Virus record (IMG/VR): IMGVR_UViG_3300027985_000690
Coordinates: 1-37,125 of that record
Reading direction: 5' to 3' (one strand)
DNA length: 37,125 nt
Source: a virus
The position numbers and the translations under genes are program-made. The notes beneath the pieces were generated by a model. That model was not told where the DNA came from, did not search any database, and saw nothing but the letters and a program-made list of their open reading frames with translations. Positions within the stretch are counted from its first letter, which is position 1. The number at the start of each line of letters is the position of its first letter. Shown piece by piece: positions 7,325 through 15,399 of the stretch.

Positions 7325-9636
7325 TGGCATCATTCCTGCAACGGCTTTTCGGCCGCACTGAGGCCTCCGAGATCGCCCCGCCGCCGGCCGCACCGCTGGA
7401 CGCCGAAGACCGCAAGGCCCTGGCGACCGTAGACTGCGAGGCGGATCGCTCGGACTACACCTACTCCACCAGCGGCGCCGCCCCGACCCCGGCCCGGATC
7501 GCCTCGGCCATTCGGCGGGCAGACGACGGAGAGATCGGCCCGCTGTCCGAGATCGTGAGCCAGATCTTGGAGCGCGACTGGCAGGCGGCGGCGGTCGTCA
7601 ACACCCGCACCCTGGCCGTGCTTGGGCTGCGGCGGGAGGTATCGGACACCGAGGACCCCGAGATCGCTGATGCCGTGCGGGATATGTTGGACGGGCTGGG
7701 TTGGCGTGGCGACCCCGAGGCGCTGGACTTCGGCGGGGTGCTGTCCGCCTTGCTCGGCGCCATCGTCCACCCGCTTTCGGCGTGCGAGATCGTCTGGACC
7801 ATCAACGGCGGGCGGGCAGAGATCGCAGGCGTCTACCACCGGCCGACCAAGAGATTCCGCTACAATACCGGCAACATGGCAAGCGGCGAGCTTGGCGATC
7901 TGCGGCTGGTAAGCCCTGCGGACACGGTTGGGCAGCCCCTCCGTCCGGGCAAGTGGATCGTGCACCGGTCGGCGTCGGGCTACACCATGCGGCACAGAGC
8001 CGGGATCGGGCGGCTCCTGCTGTGGTCGCACCTCTTCAAGACGATCATCTTTCGGGATTGGGTCGTGTATATGGAGGTCTACGGCCAGCCGCTGCGGATC
8101 GGGCGCTACTCTCCGGCCAGCACAACGGCAGACAGGCAGGCTTTGCGCCAGGCCCTCGCCTCGCTTGGCACGGATGCTGCAGCGATCCTGTCGGACCAGA
8201 CAAACATCGAGTTTCAGGAAGCCAACCGGGGCGACAGTGGGGACTCCTACGCTGCCTTTGTGGAATACATCGACCGCCAGATCGCTAGGGCCGTGCTGGG
8301 TCACGAGGGCTCCAGCAGCTCCACTTCGGGCAGGCTGGGCGGCGAGGATGAGGCGGCCGCCGTTCGGCAAGACATTCTGGAGGCCGACGCCGCAGCACTT
8401 GCCGACATTGTGACGCGGCAGTTGATCGCCCCGTTCGTCCGTTTCAACTTCGGCCCGGACGCTGAGATCCCAATGCTCCGGCTCGTGTCGGAGGAGTCCG
8501 AAGACCTGGACAAGTTGGCCGACCGTGTCAAGGTTCTCGCAGTTGACGCCGGCCTGCCGATCCCAGTGGCCTGGGTCTACGATCGCTTCGGGATCCCGGC
8601 CCCCGAGGGTGACGAGCCCGTGCTAGAGCGGCCCCCGTCCGGCGGCGGCGGTGGCATGCCGTTTGCAGAAGCATCGCACGGCCAGGGCTGCTGCGGGCAT
8701 GCCAAGACTGGCACACTGTTTGCCGCAGAGGATGACGACGCACTGGACCTGATCGATCGCCAAGAGGACGCCATGGTGGAGCAGGCGGTCGCCAAGGCGA
8801 GGCCGCTACACCGCGAGGTTGCCCGCCCTTTTGTTGACGGCGTCGAGAGGTCTAGCACATACGGGCAGGCCCTCGACGCGGTGCGGCAGGCGCAGGCGGA
8901 CACCGAGGCGCTAGCGGCGCTCTTGGCGGACGTGCAGATCTCAGCCAACGTCATCGGAGCCGCGCAGGTTCTAGCCGAGACCGGGCTGGGCGAGGCGGCG
9001 GGGACCGTGCGGATCTGGCCGGCGCAGGAGGCGATTGACTGGCTCGCCAAGCGCACGCCTATTGACCATGCGGCCTATCAGGCGCTCAGCTCGGCGCAGA
9101 AGACCCGGGCTTTTTCTCTGGCCAGACACGAGGCCGATGGCGCCCGCCAGGCGGTCTTTGACGCTCTCAACAAGGCACTGGCGGACGGGCAATCTTTCGG
9201 GACTTTCCAGCGTGCTTACCGCGAGATCGCTCGCTCTGAGGAGTTCATGCCCACGTCGTCGGCGCACTTGGAGACGGTCTACCGAAACGGCGTGAGCCGA
9301 GGGCTGAGCGTCGGGAGGCACCAGCAAATGACGACCCCGGCCGTTGTCGCACTGCGGCCCTACTGGCAGTACCGGACGGTTGGGGACGGCTCCGTGAGGC
9401 CGGAACACCAGGAGTTGAATGGCCTGGTCTACCCCGCAGACCACCCGTTCTGGGGCACCTACGGCCCGCCCAACGGGCACCGCTGCCGCTGCCGAATCGT
9501 GACCCTGAGCCAGCGCCAGGTGGACCAGCGGGGCTTGACCGTCCAGACGCAGATTGACGACAGCCTGCCCCGCCCGCCGGAGGGCTGGGACGTAGCGCCC
9601 TGGGTGGACCCAGGCAGCGAGGAGGGCTTGCAATGA
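7324..9636 (+). CDS. Portal protein fused to Mu F-type head morphogenesis domain
   Basis: A 770-residue protein joining two proteins that are separate in phage Mu. Residues 1 to about 430 match a DUF935/Mu gp29-type portal, with the characteristic HEGSSSSTSGRLGGEDEAAAV segment in the clip/wing region. After a Gly-rich linker (PSGGGGGMPF) and a helical stretch, residues from about 580 to the end match the Phage_Mu_F domain. That domain includes RPYWQYRTVGDGSVRPEH, GLVYPADHPFW and GHRCRCRI. The portal forms the ring at the head vertex through which DNA passes; the Mu F-like part is a minor head component needed for assembly. The start GTG 7324 overlaps the terL stop. Confidence 0.9.
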   Translation: MASFLQRLFGRTEASEIAPPPAAPLDAEDRKALATVDCEADRSDYTYSTSGAAPTPARIASAIRRADDGEIGPLSEIVSQILERDWQAAAVVNTRTLAVLGLRREVSDTEDPEIADAVRDMLDGLGWRGDPEALDFGGVLSALLGAIVHPLSACEIVWTINGGRAEIAGVYHRPTKRFRYNTGNMASGELGDLRLVSPADTVGQPLRPGKWIVHRSASGYTMRHRAGIGRLLLWSHLFKTIIFRDWVVYMEVYGQPLRIGRYSPASTTADRQALRQALASLGTDAAAILSDQTNIEFQEANRGDSGDSYAAFVEYIDRQIARAVLGHEGSSSSTSGRLGGEDEAAAVRQDILEADAAALADIVTRQLIAPFVRFNFGPDAEIPMLRLVSEESEDLDKLADRVKVLAVDAGLPIPVAWVYDRFGIPAPEGDEPVLERPPSGGGGGMPFAEASHGQGCCGHAKTGTLFAAEDDDALDLIDRQEDAMVEQAVAKARPLHREVARPFVDGVERSSTYGQALDAVRQAQADTEALAALLADVQISANVIGAAQVLAETGLGEAAGTVRIWPAQEAIDWLAKRTPIDHAAYQALSSAQKTRAFSLARHEADGARQAVFDALNKALADGQSFGTFQRAYREIARSEEFMPTSSAHLETVYRNGVSRGLSVGRHQQMTTPAVVALRPYWQYRTVGDGSVRPEHQELNGLVYPADHPFWGTYGPPNGHRCRCRIVTLSQRQVDQRGLTVQTQIDDSLPRPPEGWDVAPWVDPGSEEGLQ

Positions 9637-10769
9637 GCAGCGATCGTGAGGTGTTGACTGCCAGGGCGACCGCTGGCGTGAGTCTTGCAGACCCCATGCA
9701 GGCTGGTCCGGGCGAGCCCATGCGGCCGACCTTCCGCCTGATCTCGGCGGGGGTTCCGCTGCGGACTTCGCCCCCTATCGTGATCGGGGAGCAGGCGCTA
9801 CGTGAGGCGCTGCCGTTGTTCCAGCCCGGCGTGGACGTGTACGGCATGGCGGACTCCGTGCCCGTGCGCATGGACCACGAGCGGGACTCGGACAAGGTGA
9901 TCGGCCGGATTTCCGCCGCCCGCTGGGTGGAGGCCACCGCCGAGATCCCTGCCGGCATCGAGGGCGATCTCGAGATCGACCCCGTGCTGGGCGCCAAGGT
10001 CATCCGAGCGCTGGAGCTTCGGTACCTCCGTTCGGGCAGCGTCTCGATCGAGTACCAGTACATGGTCGAGTTCACGCCCGATGACGAGGCCGTGATCGTT
10101 GTGACGGGGATCTCCCGTGTTCGTGAGTTCTCTATCGTCGACTCGGGGGCGGACCCATACGCCCGCCGGCTCGACGCGCAGGAGGGTGGGATGAGTGACG
10201 ACGTGCAGGCCGCCGCAGGGGTGGAGGCCAATACCACTGCCGTTGCCGATGAAGTGGCCGCAGTCGAAGACTTGGCAGCGCCGCCGGCCGATGAGTTTTT
10301 GCCGCCCGAGCCCGGCCCTCTGGAGCAACTGGCCGCCGATTTCAACTGCGAGCCCGAGATCGCTGCGGTCGCCGCCAAGGTCGGGCAGGCTTTTGACACG
10401 CTGGAGGTCAGCCTGGCCACCGCTGAGCGCGCCCTGGCAGAGACCAGCGCCAAGCTGGCCGCCGCCGAGGCCCGGGTTGCTGAGCTTGAAGGCAAGATTC
10501 GTGCCGACAAGAAGCGTGCCATGCTGACAGACGCCCTGCGATCTGGTAGCATTGAGCCGTGGGAAATGGAAGGGCTGAGCGAACTCAGCGACGCCGTTCT
10601 TTCGGTGTACCTGGGCAAGCGCAAGCCCCGCTCCGCTGTCCCGCTCGGCGTGGACGCTGCCCCCGTGGCCAGCGATCTCGCCGCTCCTGGGCCCGAGGTG
10701 ACCGAGCACCAGCGCAAGGTGGCTGGCAAGCTTGGCATTGATGAGAAGGTCTTTGTGCGGACGGTCTAA
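9633..10769 (+). CDS. Prohead protease with C-terminal scaffold (Mu gpI-like)
   Basis: A 378-residue protein coupled to the portal gene by ATGA. Residues 1-180 look like a phage prohead protease: VRMDHERDSDKVIGRI holds the likely catalytic His, LRSGSVSIEYQ the likely Ser, and VREFSIVDSGADPYARR closes the domain. From about residue 187 the sequence is acidic and then a long coiled coil (TAERALAETSAKLAAAEARVAEL). It ends in a basic hook with EHQRKVAGKLGIDEKVF, as in Mu-type scaffolds. It would shape the prohead and then digest the scaffold. An internal start at 10191 probably makes the scaffold alone. Confidence 0.85.
   Translation: MSSDREVLTARATAGVSLADPMQAGPGEPMRPTFRLISAGVPLRTSPPIVIGEQALREALPLFQPGVDVYGMADSVPVRMDHERDSDKVIGRISAARWVEATAEIPAGIEGDLEIDPVLGAKVIRALELRYLRSGSVSIEYQYMVEFTPDDEAVIVVTGISRVREFSIVDSGADPYARRLDAQEGGMSDDVQAAAGVEANTTAVADEVAAVEDLAAPPADEFLPPEPGPLEQLAADFNCEPEIAAVAAKVGQAFDTLEVSLATAERALAETSAKLAAAEARVAELEGKIRADKKRAMLTDALRSGSIEPWEMEGLSELSDAVLSVYLGKRKPRSAVPLGVDAAPVASDLAAPGPEVTEHQRKVAGKLGIDEKVFVRTV
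10191..10769 (+). CDS. Nested scaffold protein from an internal start (Mu gpZ-like)
   Basis: An in-frame ATG at 10191, codon 187 of the protease gene, is preceded by GGAGGGTGGG at 10181-10190, one of the best Shine-Dalgarno sequences in the window. It lies exactly at the boundary between the protease domain and the coiled-coil scaffold. Translation from it gives a 192-residue scaffold sharing the C-terminus of the full protein. Phage Mu (I and Z) and lambda (C and Nu3) use this nested protease/scaffold arrangement. Expression from this start is inferred. Confidence 0.65.
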   Translation: MSDDVQAAAGVEANTTAVADEVAAVEDLAAPPADEFLPPEPGPLEQLAADFNCEPEIAAVAAKVGQAFDTLEVSLATAERALAETSAKLAAAEARVAELEGKIRADKKRAMLTDALRSGSIEPWEMEGLSELSDAVLSVYLGKRKPRSAVPLGVDAAPVASDLAAPGPEVTEHQRKVAGKLGIDEKVFVRTV

Positions 10770-10791
10770 CCGCCACCGCTAGGAGGGGAGA

Positions 10792-11748
10792 ATGGCTGCT
10801 GCCACCAGTGATCGTGAGTTTCTCCAGGCGGATGGCATCCGTACCGCGTACGGAATCGCCGCCGCCACCCAGCTCTACAACGGGATCATGGTCGCCAATG
10901 TTGGCGGATATGCCGTTGCAGCTACCGACGCCGTTGGCCGCCCGGTTCTCGGCTTCGTCGACGACGGCGGGGACCTTGACAACAGCGCGGGGCTGGCTGC
11001 TGCGCTGGACGTGCAGGTGGTCCACAACCGGGCGTGCTGGATGGACAACGATACCGTCAACCCGGTAGTCGTTGGCGACGTTGGCAAGTCCTGCTACGTC
11101 GAAGACAACAAGACCGTTCGCACCTTCACGACCGGCACCGCCAACAGCCGGGCCGGCCGCGTGCTGCAACTCGACTCGAGCAAGGGCGTGCTGGTCTACT
11201 TTGACGGCGGCAACGGCGAGGCGGCCGAGGACTTCGAGATCGCTGATGATCTGGTTGTCGGCGACGACGCTGCGATCGGTGGCGACCTGACCGTGACTGG
11301 CGGCGCAGCGCTGGACGGCGGAGCAACTGTCGGCGCCGGCCTGGCGGTCATTGGCGACGGCGATCTGATCGTCGGCGTTGCTGTCGGCGCCTTTGACCTG
11401 ACCATGAAGCTCGGGGATGCCGCCGGTGCGCAGGTCTTCGAGATCGTTGACTCGGCCTCTGCGCAGGTCTTTGAGGTGAACAGCGACGGAGACACCACGA
11501 TCGCTGGCGACCTGACCGTGACCGGCGCTGCTGACATCTCCGGCGGGGCCCAGGTGCCCTACGCCGAGGCGGCCCTCGGTGCGGCCCCCTCCCAGGCCCA
11601 GATGGTCGCCGCATTCGGCGCTGGCGTGGACGGCCAGATCGGCATCTACGAGGACACCACGGGCGGGGCCAAGCAGCCCTACCTCTGTGCCTTCACCACG
11701 GACGGCGGCGGCTGGTGGCAGCTCGCTCTCACGGCGGTCGGCGCCTAG
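10792..11748 (+). CDS. Head decoration/fibre protein
   Basis: A 318-residue protein between scaffold and major capsid, the usual place for a head-stabilising or decoration protein. It starts at ATG 10792 with a strong AGGAGGGGAG. The N-terminal 130 residues resemble a DUF2190/gpD-like small head protein. After residue 145 there are repeated GDLTVTG units (AIGGDLTVTGGA, then TIAGDLTVTGAA) embedded in Gly/Asp-rich sequence, as in trimeric beta-helical fibres. A C-terminal segment (IGIYEDTTGG...WWQLALT) follows. A decoration base carrying a short fibre is a reasonable reading; the exact role is inferred. Confidence 0.65.
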   Translation: MAAATSDREFLQADGIRTAYGIAAATQLYNGIMVANVGGYAVAATDAVGRPVLGFVDDGGDLDNSAGLAAALDVQVVHNRACWMDNDTVNPVVVGDVGKSCYVEDNKTVRTFTTGTANSRAGRVLQLDSSKGVLVYFDGGNGEAAEDFEIADDLVVGDDAAIGGDLTVTGGAALDGGATVGAGLAVIGDGDLIVGVAVGAFDLTMKLGDAAGAQVFEIVDSASAQVFEVNSDGDTTIAGDLTVTGAADISGGAQVPYAEAALGAAPSQAQMVAAFGAGVDGQIGIYEDTTGGAKQPYLCAFTTDGGGWWQLALTAVGA

Positions 11749-11763
11749 CATCTAGGACCATGA

Positions 11764-11791
11764 GCCCGGGGCTGTACTGACGGCCCCGGGC
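11764..11791 (+). promoter_or_regulatory. Perfect hairpin just upstream of the major capsid gene
   Basis: Arms GCCCGGGGC (11764-11772) and GCCCCGGGC (11783-11791) form a perfect 9-bp GC stem with a 10-base loop. It ends immediately before the Shine-Dalgarno AGGAG of the capsid gene (ATG 11805). With no T-run it is more likely an mRNA-stabilising or processing structure than a terminator. Confidence 0.65.
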
Positions 11792-11804
11792 AGGAGAACA
11801 AAAG

Positions 11805-12713
11805 ATGAGCATTTCCAACGCCGAGAAGCTCCGTGACGCCGCCGTTGGCTTTCAAGAGCTCTTCCGGGAGCGCTTCTCTGCGCTGATCGGGTCCTCGCTG
11901 TCCGAAATGGCGTGCATGCGTGCGAACAGCGCTGGCTCTGAAGAGGTCTACGCCTGGCTTGCCGAACTGCCCGCCGTGAAGGAGTGGGTTGATGAGCGGC
12001 AGGTCGCCAACATGCGGGCCGAGGGCTACACCCTCCGCAACCTCAAGTGGGAGTCCACGATCTCCGTCGGCGCCGATGAGATCGAAGACGACAAGCTGGA
12101 TATCATCAAGCCCCGCGTGAGCAACCTGGCCGAGCAGGCGGCTGCGCACTACGACCGGCTGATGACTCAGCGCCTTGTCGCTGGCTTCACCGATCTCTGC
12201 TACGACGGGCAAGCCCTGATCTCCGCTGCCCACCCCCGTGCGGACGGTGGCGCTGCGCAGTCCAACACCCTTGGAGCGGTAGACCTGACCGCTGCCAATT
12301 TCAACACGGCGTGGTCGCGCATGGCCTCGTTTGTGGACGATCACGGGCAGCCTCTGGGCATCGTGCCCACGCACCTCATGTATGGCCCCGCCAAGCGGGC
12401 GCAGGCCATGTCGATCCTGGTCGCCAACGACGTGAGCGACGGCACCACGACCGTCAGCAACATCAACCGGGGCGTGGTCCAGGGAATCATGAATCCCTAT
12501 ATCACTGGCAATTCCTGGTACTTGATGTCGCTCGATCGCTCGGTCAAGCCTTTGATCCTCCAGGTGCGCCAGTCGCCCGAGTTTGTGGCCATGGATGACC
12601 CGACTCGTTCGGATGAGGCGTTCATGCGGGATCGCTACCTCTACGGCGTGAAGGCTCGCCACAACGTCGGCTATGGCATGTGGCAGCTCATCGTCGGCAG
12701 TTCCGGGGCGTAG
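11805..12713 (+). CDS. Major capsid protein, Mu gpT-like
   Basis: A 302-residue protein matching the Mu-like major head subunit family in length and sequence pattern. Diagnostic segments are EMACMRANSAGSEEVYAWL, LPAVKEWVDERQV, LRNLKWESTISVGADEIEDD and a C-terminal RHNVGYGMWQLI. It forms the icosahedral shell and adopts the HK97 fold. The gene sits after the protease/scaffold and decoration genes, with AGGAG before ATG 11805. It is flanked by strong hairpins on both sides (11764-11791 and 12721-12798), which fits high, separately controlled expression. Confidence 0.92.
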   Translation: MSISNAEKLRDAAVGFQELFRERFSALIGSSLSEMACMRANSAGSEEVYAWLAELPAVKEWVDERQVANMRAEGYTLRNLKWESTISVGADEIEDDKLDIIKPRVSNLAEQAAAHYDRLMTQRLVAGFTDLCYDGQALISAAHPRADGGAAQSNTLGAVDLTAANFNTAWSRMASFVDDHGQPLGIVPTHLMYGPAKRAQAMSILVANDVSDGTTTVSNINRGVVQGIMNPYITGNSWYLMSLDRSVKPLILQVRQSPEFVAMDDPTRSDEAFMRDRYLYGVKARHNVGYGMWQLIVGSSGA

Positions 12714-12720
12714 TCCAAGC

Positions 12721-12748
12721 GGGGGCCCTGCCTAGCGGTGGGGCCCCC
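12721..12748 (+). terminator. Strong GC hairpin after the capsid gene
   Basis: GGGGGCCC (12721-12728) pairs perfectly with GGGCCCCC (12741-12748) around a 12-base loop, 8 bases after the capsid stop. Only TTCT follows, so it would be a weak intrinsic terminator, possibly partial, or a 3' stabilising structure for the capsid mRNA. Confidence 0.6.
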
Positions 12749-12755
12749 TTCTGCG

Positions 12756-12798
12756 CCTGAGCTTGGCTCAGGATGGCCCCTGGCTGTGACCTGGGGCC
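12756..12798 (+). terminator. Two further tandem hairpins in the capsid-connector gap
   Basis: CCTGAGC-TTG-GCTCAGG at 12756-12772 is a perfect 7-bp stem with a 3-base loop. GGCCCC at 12775-12780 pairs with GGGGCC at 12793-12798. With the hairpin at 12721 they make three successive structures in a 170-base gap. The remaining bases to 12883 hold only the Shine-Dalgarno GAGGAGG of the next gene and no gene. Confidence 0.5.
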
Positions 12799-12883
12799 TC
12801 TGACCCCGCCTAGTGGGCGTCTCGGGCAAGCTGCCCGGGTGGCGGTGCGATTCCGTCCGGGGTGTCCAAAGAGGAGGTGCGGC

Positions 12884-13321
12884 ATGGCGGCGCGCTACAT
12901 CGACCCGGCCGATCTCCTGTCGGTCCTGCCCGACTACCTGCGGTTGCAGCTACTCGACGACAACCGGGACGGCACGGAAGAAGCCGGCCTGGCCAGCAAG
13001 ATCGTGAGCGATGCGGCCGATGAAGTCGACATGTATTTTGCCGCCGCAGGCTACACGGTCCCGATCGTGTCGCCGCCGCCGGCAGCTACCGTCCTGACTC
13101 AGCGTGTCGCCAGGTATATCGCTCACTTTCGGCTGAGCACCGTGACCCCCGAGATCGCAGAGCAGTACCGGATTGACCGGGAAATGCTGACTGCGATCGC
13201 CACCCGCCGGATCTCCGTGGGATCCACGCCGCTGCCGCCCGAGGCCGAGGAAACGGCGGGCGCCGCAGAGTTCGTTGGGCCAACCCGCACGTTCTCTCGC
13301 ACGACGCTGGTAGGCTTCTAG
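12884..13321 (+). CDS. Head-tail connector protein, Mu gp36-like (DUF1320)
   Basis: A 145-residue protein of the DUF1320/Mu gp36 type: MAARYIDPADLLSVLP at the N-terminus, a helical core with DEVDMYFAAAGYTVP, then VLTQRVARYIAHFRL. It would sit below the portal and join the head to the neck. ATG 12884 follows GAGGAGG. It is the first gene after the capsid hairpins, so its transcription depends on read-through or on a start in that gap. The C-terminal FVGPTRTFSRTTLVGF is typical of the family. Confidence 0.8.
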   Translation: MAARYIDPADLLSVLPDYLRLQLLDDNRDGTEEAGLASKIVSDAADEVDMYFAAAGYTVPIVSPPPAATVLTQRVARYIAHFRLSTVTPEIAEQYRIDREMLTAIATRRISVGSTPLPPEAEETAGAAEFVGPTRTFSRTTLVGF

Positions 13322-13322
13322 C

Positions 13323-13820
13323 ATGGCCGGCGCCGGGCTCAATGTGGCCGTGGACTCAGAAGAGGTACAGCGCCACCTGCGCGGGATCGCTAGGAGAATG
13401 CGGAGCATGGAGCCGGCAATGGCCGTGGTGGAGGAAGTCCTGGCGACGGCCGTAGATGACAATTTCCAGGAGCAGGGCCAAAGGGGCGGGCGGCAGCAGT
13501 GGGCAGATCTCAAGGATGAGACGTGGGAGCGCAGGCGCGAGGGCCGGGGCCGAGGGCAGGGCAAGATCCTCACGGACACCGGCGCCCTATCCCGGTCCGC
13601 TCAGGCCGGGCGCAGGCACGACAGGCGCAGCGCTGAGGTCGGCACGGATCTTGAATATGCCGCAACGCACCAGTTTGGGGACCCCAGGCGCAACATCCCC
13701 GCCCGGCCGTTCCTGTTCGTGACAGACGAAGACGTGCAAGAGATCGCAGACACCATCGCCGACTACATCGACTTGGGCAAGCGGGGCATGCTCGCTGCGC
13801 AAAAGTCAAGGGTTACTTGA
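13323..13820 (+). CDS. Virion morphogenesis/tail completion protein, Mu gpG-like
   Basis: A 165-residue protein of the phage virion morphogenesis (Phage_tail_S, Mu gpG) family. Supporting segments are ILTDTGALSRS, then VGTDLEYAATHQFG and NIPARPFLFVTDED, the conserved core of the family. It acts at the head-tail junction or in tail completion. The start is ATG 13323, one base after the upstream TAG. Its stop shares a base with the next ATG (TGATG), indicating coupling. Confidence 0.85.
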   Translation: MAGAGLNVAVDSEEVQRHLRGIARRMRSMEPAMAVVEEVLATAVDDNFQEQGQRGGRQQWADLKDETWERRREGRGRGQGKILTDTGALSRSAQAGRRHDRRSAEVGTDLEYAATHQFGDPRRNIPARPFLFVTDEDVQEIADTIADYIDLGKRGMLAAQKSRVT

Positions 13821-14320
13821 TGAGCATCCAAGCGATCCACGCTGCCGTTGCCGCCGTTGTCGCTGGCGTCGTCGGCGCCCCCCGGGTCCACACTGGCGCC
13901 AGAGTGCTGCGAGACGCTGGCACGTTCAAGTCCTTGTTCTGGGACACTTCGCTGCGCACGGGCAGGGTGCACGGCTGGGTTGTTGACTCGGACGGCGTCC
14001 CGGTCGAGTCCGCGATCGGAACGTCCAGCACCGGCGTTGCCTTGCGATCGCATAGCGTGACGGTCACCGGCTACTATCAGGTTGACGACGCCCAGACCGG
14101 AACCACGGGCACGACGACGACGGAGCTTTGGGCGCTCACTGACTCGATCTGCGCAGCCTTGCGGACGGCGATCCACACGTCTAGCCCGCTTGGCGGCGCC
14201 GTCATGAACGCCAGCCTTCCGACCGTTCGCCTCTTCGGACGGGAGGTCGTGCATGGTGTAGACTGCCATACAGTGATCATCGATCTCGCAGCGATCGAGC
14301 GGGTGCGCATCACCCCCTAG
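13820..14320 (+). CDS. Probable tail terminator/neck protein
   Basis: A 166-residue protein between the completion protein and the tail tube, where Mu-like phages encode gp37-type (DUF1834-like) or tail-terminator proteins. Features are an N-terminal helix (AIHAAVAAVVAGVVG), a VHGWVVDSDG strand region, a VTVTGYYQVDDAQTGTTGTTTTE region and a helical TDSICAALRTAI. It probably forms the ring capping the tail tube. The family assignment rests mainly on position and fold pattern. Confidence 0.6.
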   Translation: MSIQAIHAAVAAVVAGVVGAPRVHTGARVLRDAGTFKSLFWDTSLRTGRVHGWVVDSDGVPVESAIGTSSTGVALRSHSVTVTGYYQVDDAQTGTTGTTTTELWALTDSICAALRTAIHTSSPLGGAVMNASLPTVRLFGREVVHGVDCHTVIIDLAAIERVRITP

Positions 14321-14329
14321 GAGGTAGAC

Positions 14330-15388
14330 GTGGGAGCCGTCCAGATTGACCAGATCCAGGTAGTCCAGGCGACCACTGAGGCCGTCTATGGCACGATTCC
14401 TGCTCTTGCCGCCACGGATGCGCACATCTGTTTTGACGTGGAGGTCGGGCAGCAGTCGGAGCTGATCAGCAAGCGCGTTCGCAGCAACCTCGCCGCTCCC
14501 ATGCGGGCTGGGGTCGTTGGCGAACGGAGCCAGACGCTTGCGCTGAGCCAGCACATCCGGGGCTATGGCGGCGGCGCCATGGACGCCAATACCAAGTATC
14601 CGGCCTACCATGCTTTTTTGCAGGCGTGCGGGTTTGTCGCCAGTTGGAACGCAGGCACCTGGACCTACAAGCCAGCCGACCGCTATTCGTCCAGCCCGAG
14701 CCTTGGCGCTCACGTGTACATGCACGACACCCGGTACCAGATCCCGGGCGCCCGTGGCAACGCCGTCATCACTGTTGTGCCTGGGCAGCCGGCCGTGATC
14801 GCCTATAACTTCATGGGCTTGGCCAGCGACCCGACCGACCAGAGCGGAGCGATCCCGGCGCCCGACTACGACACCGGCACCACGGGCTACATCGACATGG
14901 CGCCCCCGATCTGCAACGGCGTCACGCTGGCGTTTGACCCCTACGGCGACGCGCCTGCGGCCGACGAAGGCGGGCATATCGAGTCGGTCACGATCGATCT
15001 CCGAAACATCGTGAGCATGGGCAAGAGTTCCACGATCGGATCCTACGGCGTCGGGGCGGTGCGCATTCTGGCCCGTGGCAGCGGCGACGACAACGGCGCC
15101 ATTTGCACGATCGAAGTGGAGGCCCCGGACCCGGCTAGCGCTGGCGGCGTGGTTGGCTTCTGGGATCGCTACTACGCCCAAGAGATCGACTACACGGCCG
15201 CCGATCTCTCTCTGGTCGTCGGAACCGGCGCAGGCAACGTGACAACGATCCAACTCGGCGGCGTCTACATCCGCAGCATGACCCCCACCGTGCTGGACGG
15301 CGGGCGGCGTGGCTACACGGTGGAGCTTGGGATCCTGCGCACCGCTACGGCCACCACCGAAGACGACATCGTGATCACTTGCGTCTAG
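14330..15388 (+). CDS. Tail tube (major tail) protein
   Basis: A 352-residue protein starting at GTG 14330 with AGGAGGT upstream. The N-terminus VQATTEAVYGTIPALAATDAH is typical of tail tube proteins of this size class, and the C-terminal third (WDRYYAQEIDYTAADLSL through RRGYTVELGI) reads as beta-sandwich sequence. It lies directly before the overlapping chaperone genes and tape measure, the standard order in siphoviruses. It would polymerise into the inner tube around the tape measure. Confidence 0.75.
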   Translation: MGAVQIDQIQVVQATTEAVYGTIPALAATDAHICFDVEVGQQSELISKRVRSNLAAPMRAGVVGERSQTLALSQHIRGYGGGAMDANTKYPAYHAFLQACGFVASWNAGTWTYKPADRYSSSPSLGAHVYMHDTRYQIPGARGNAVITVVPGQPAVIAYNFMGLASDPTDQSGAIPAPDYDTGTTGYIDMAPPICNGVTLAFDPYGDAPAADEGGHIESVTIDLRNIVSMGKSSTIGSYGVGAVRILARGSGDDNGAICTIEVEAPDPASAGGVVGFWDRYYAQEIDYTAADLSLVVGTGAGNVTTIQLGGVYIRSMTPTVLDGGRRGYTVELGILRTATATTEDDIVITCV

Positions 15389-15399
15389 GAGTCGACACT

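Noticed and set aside
9245-10738. 497-codon open frame on the minus strand
   Set aside because: It lies antisense to the portal and scaffold genes and is Ser/Ala/Arg-rich, as expected from mirror reading of high-GC codons. It has no domain pattern.
13763-15253. 496-codon minus-strand frame over tail genes
   Set aside because: Low-complexity His/Arg/Val-rich antisense sequence; the plus-strand genes have ribosome binding sites and ordered phage functions.
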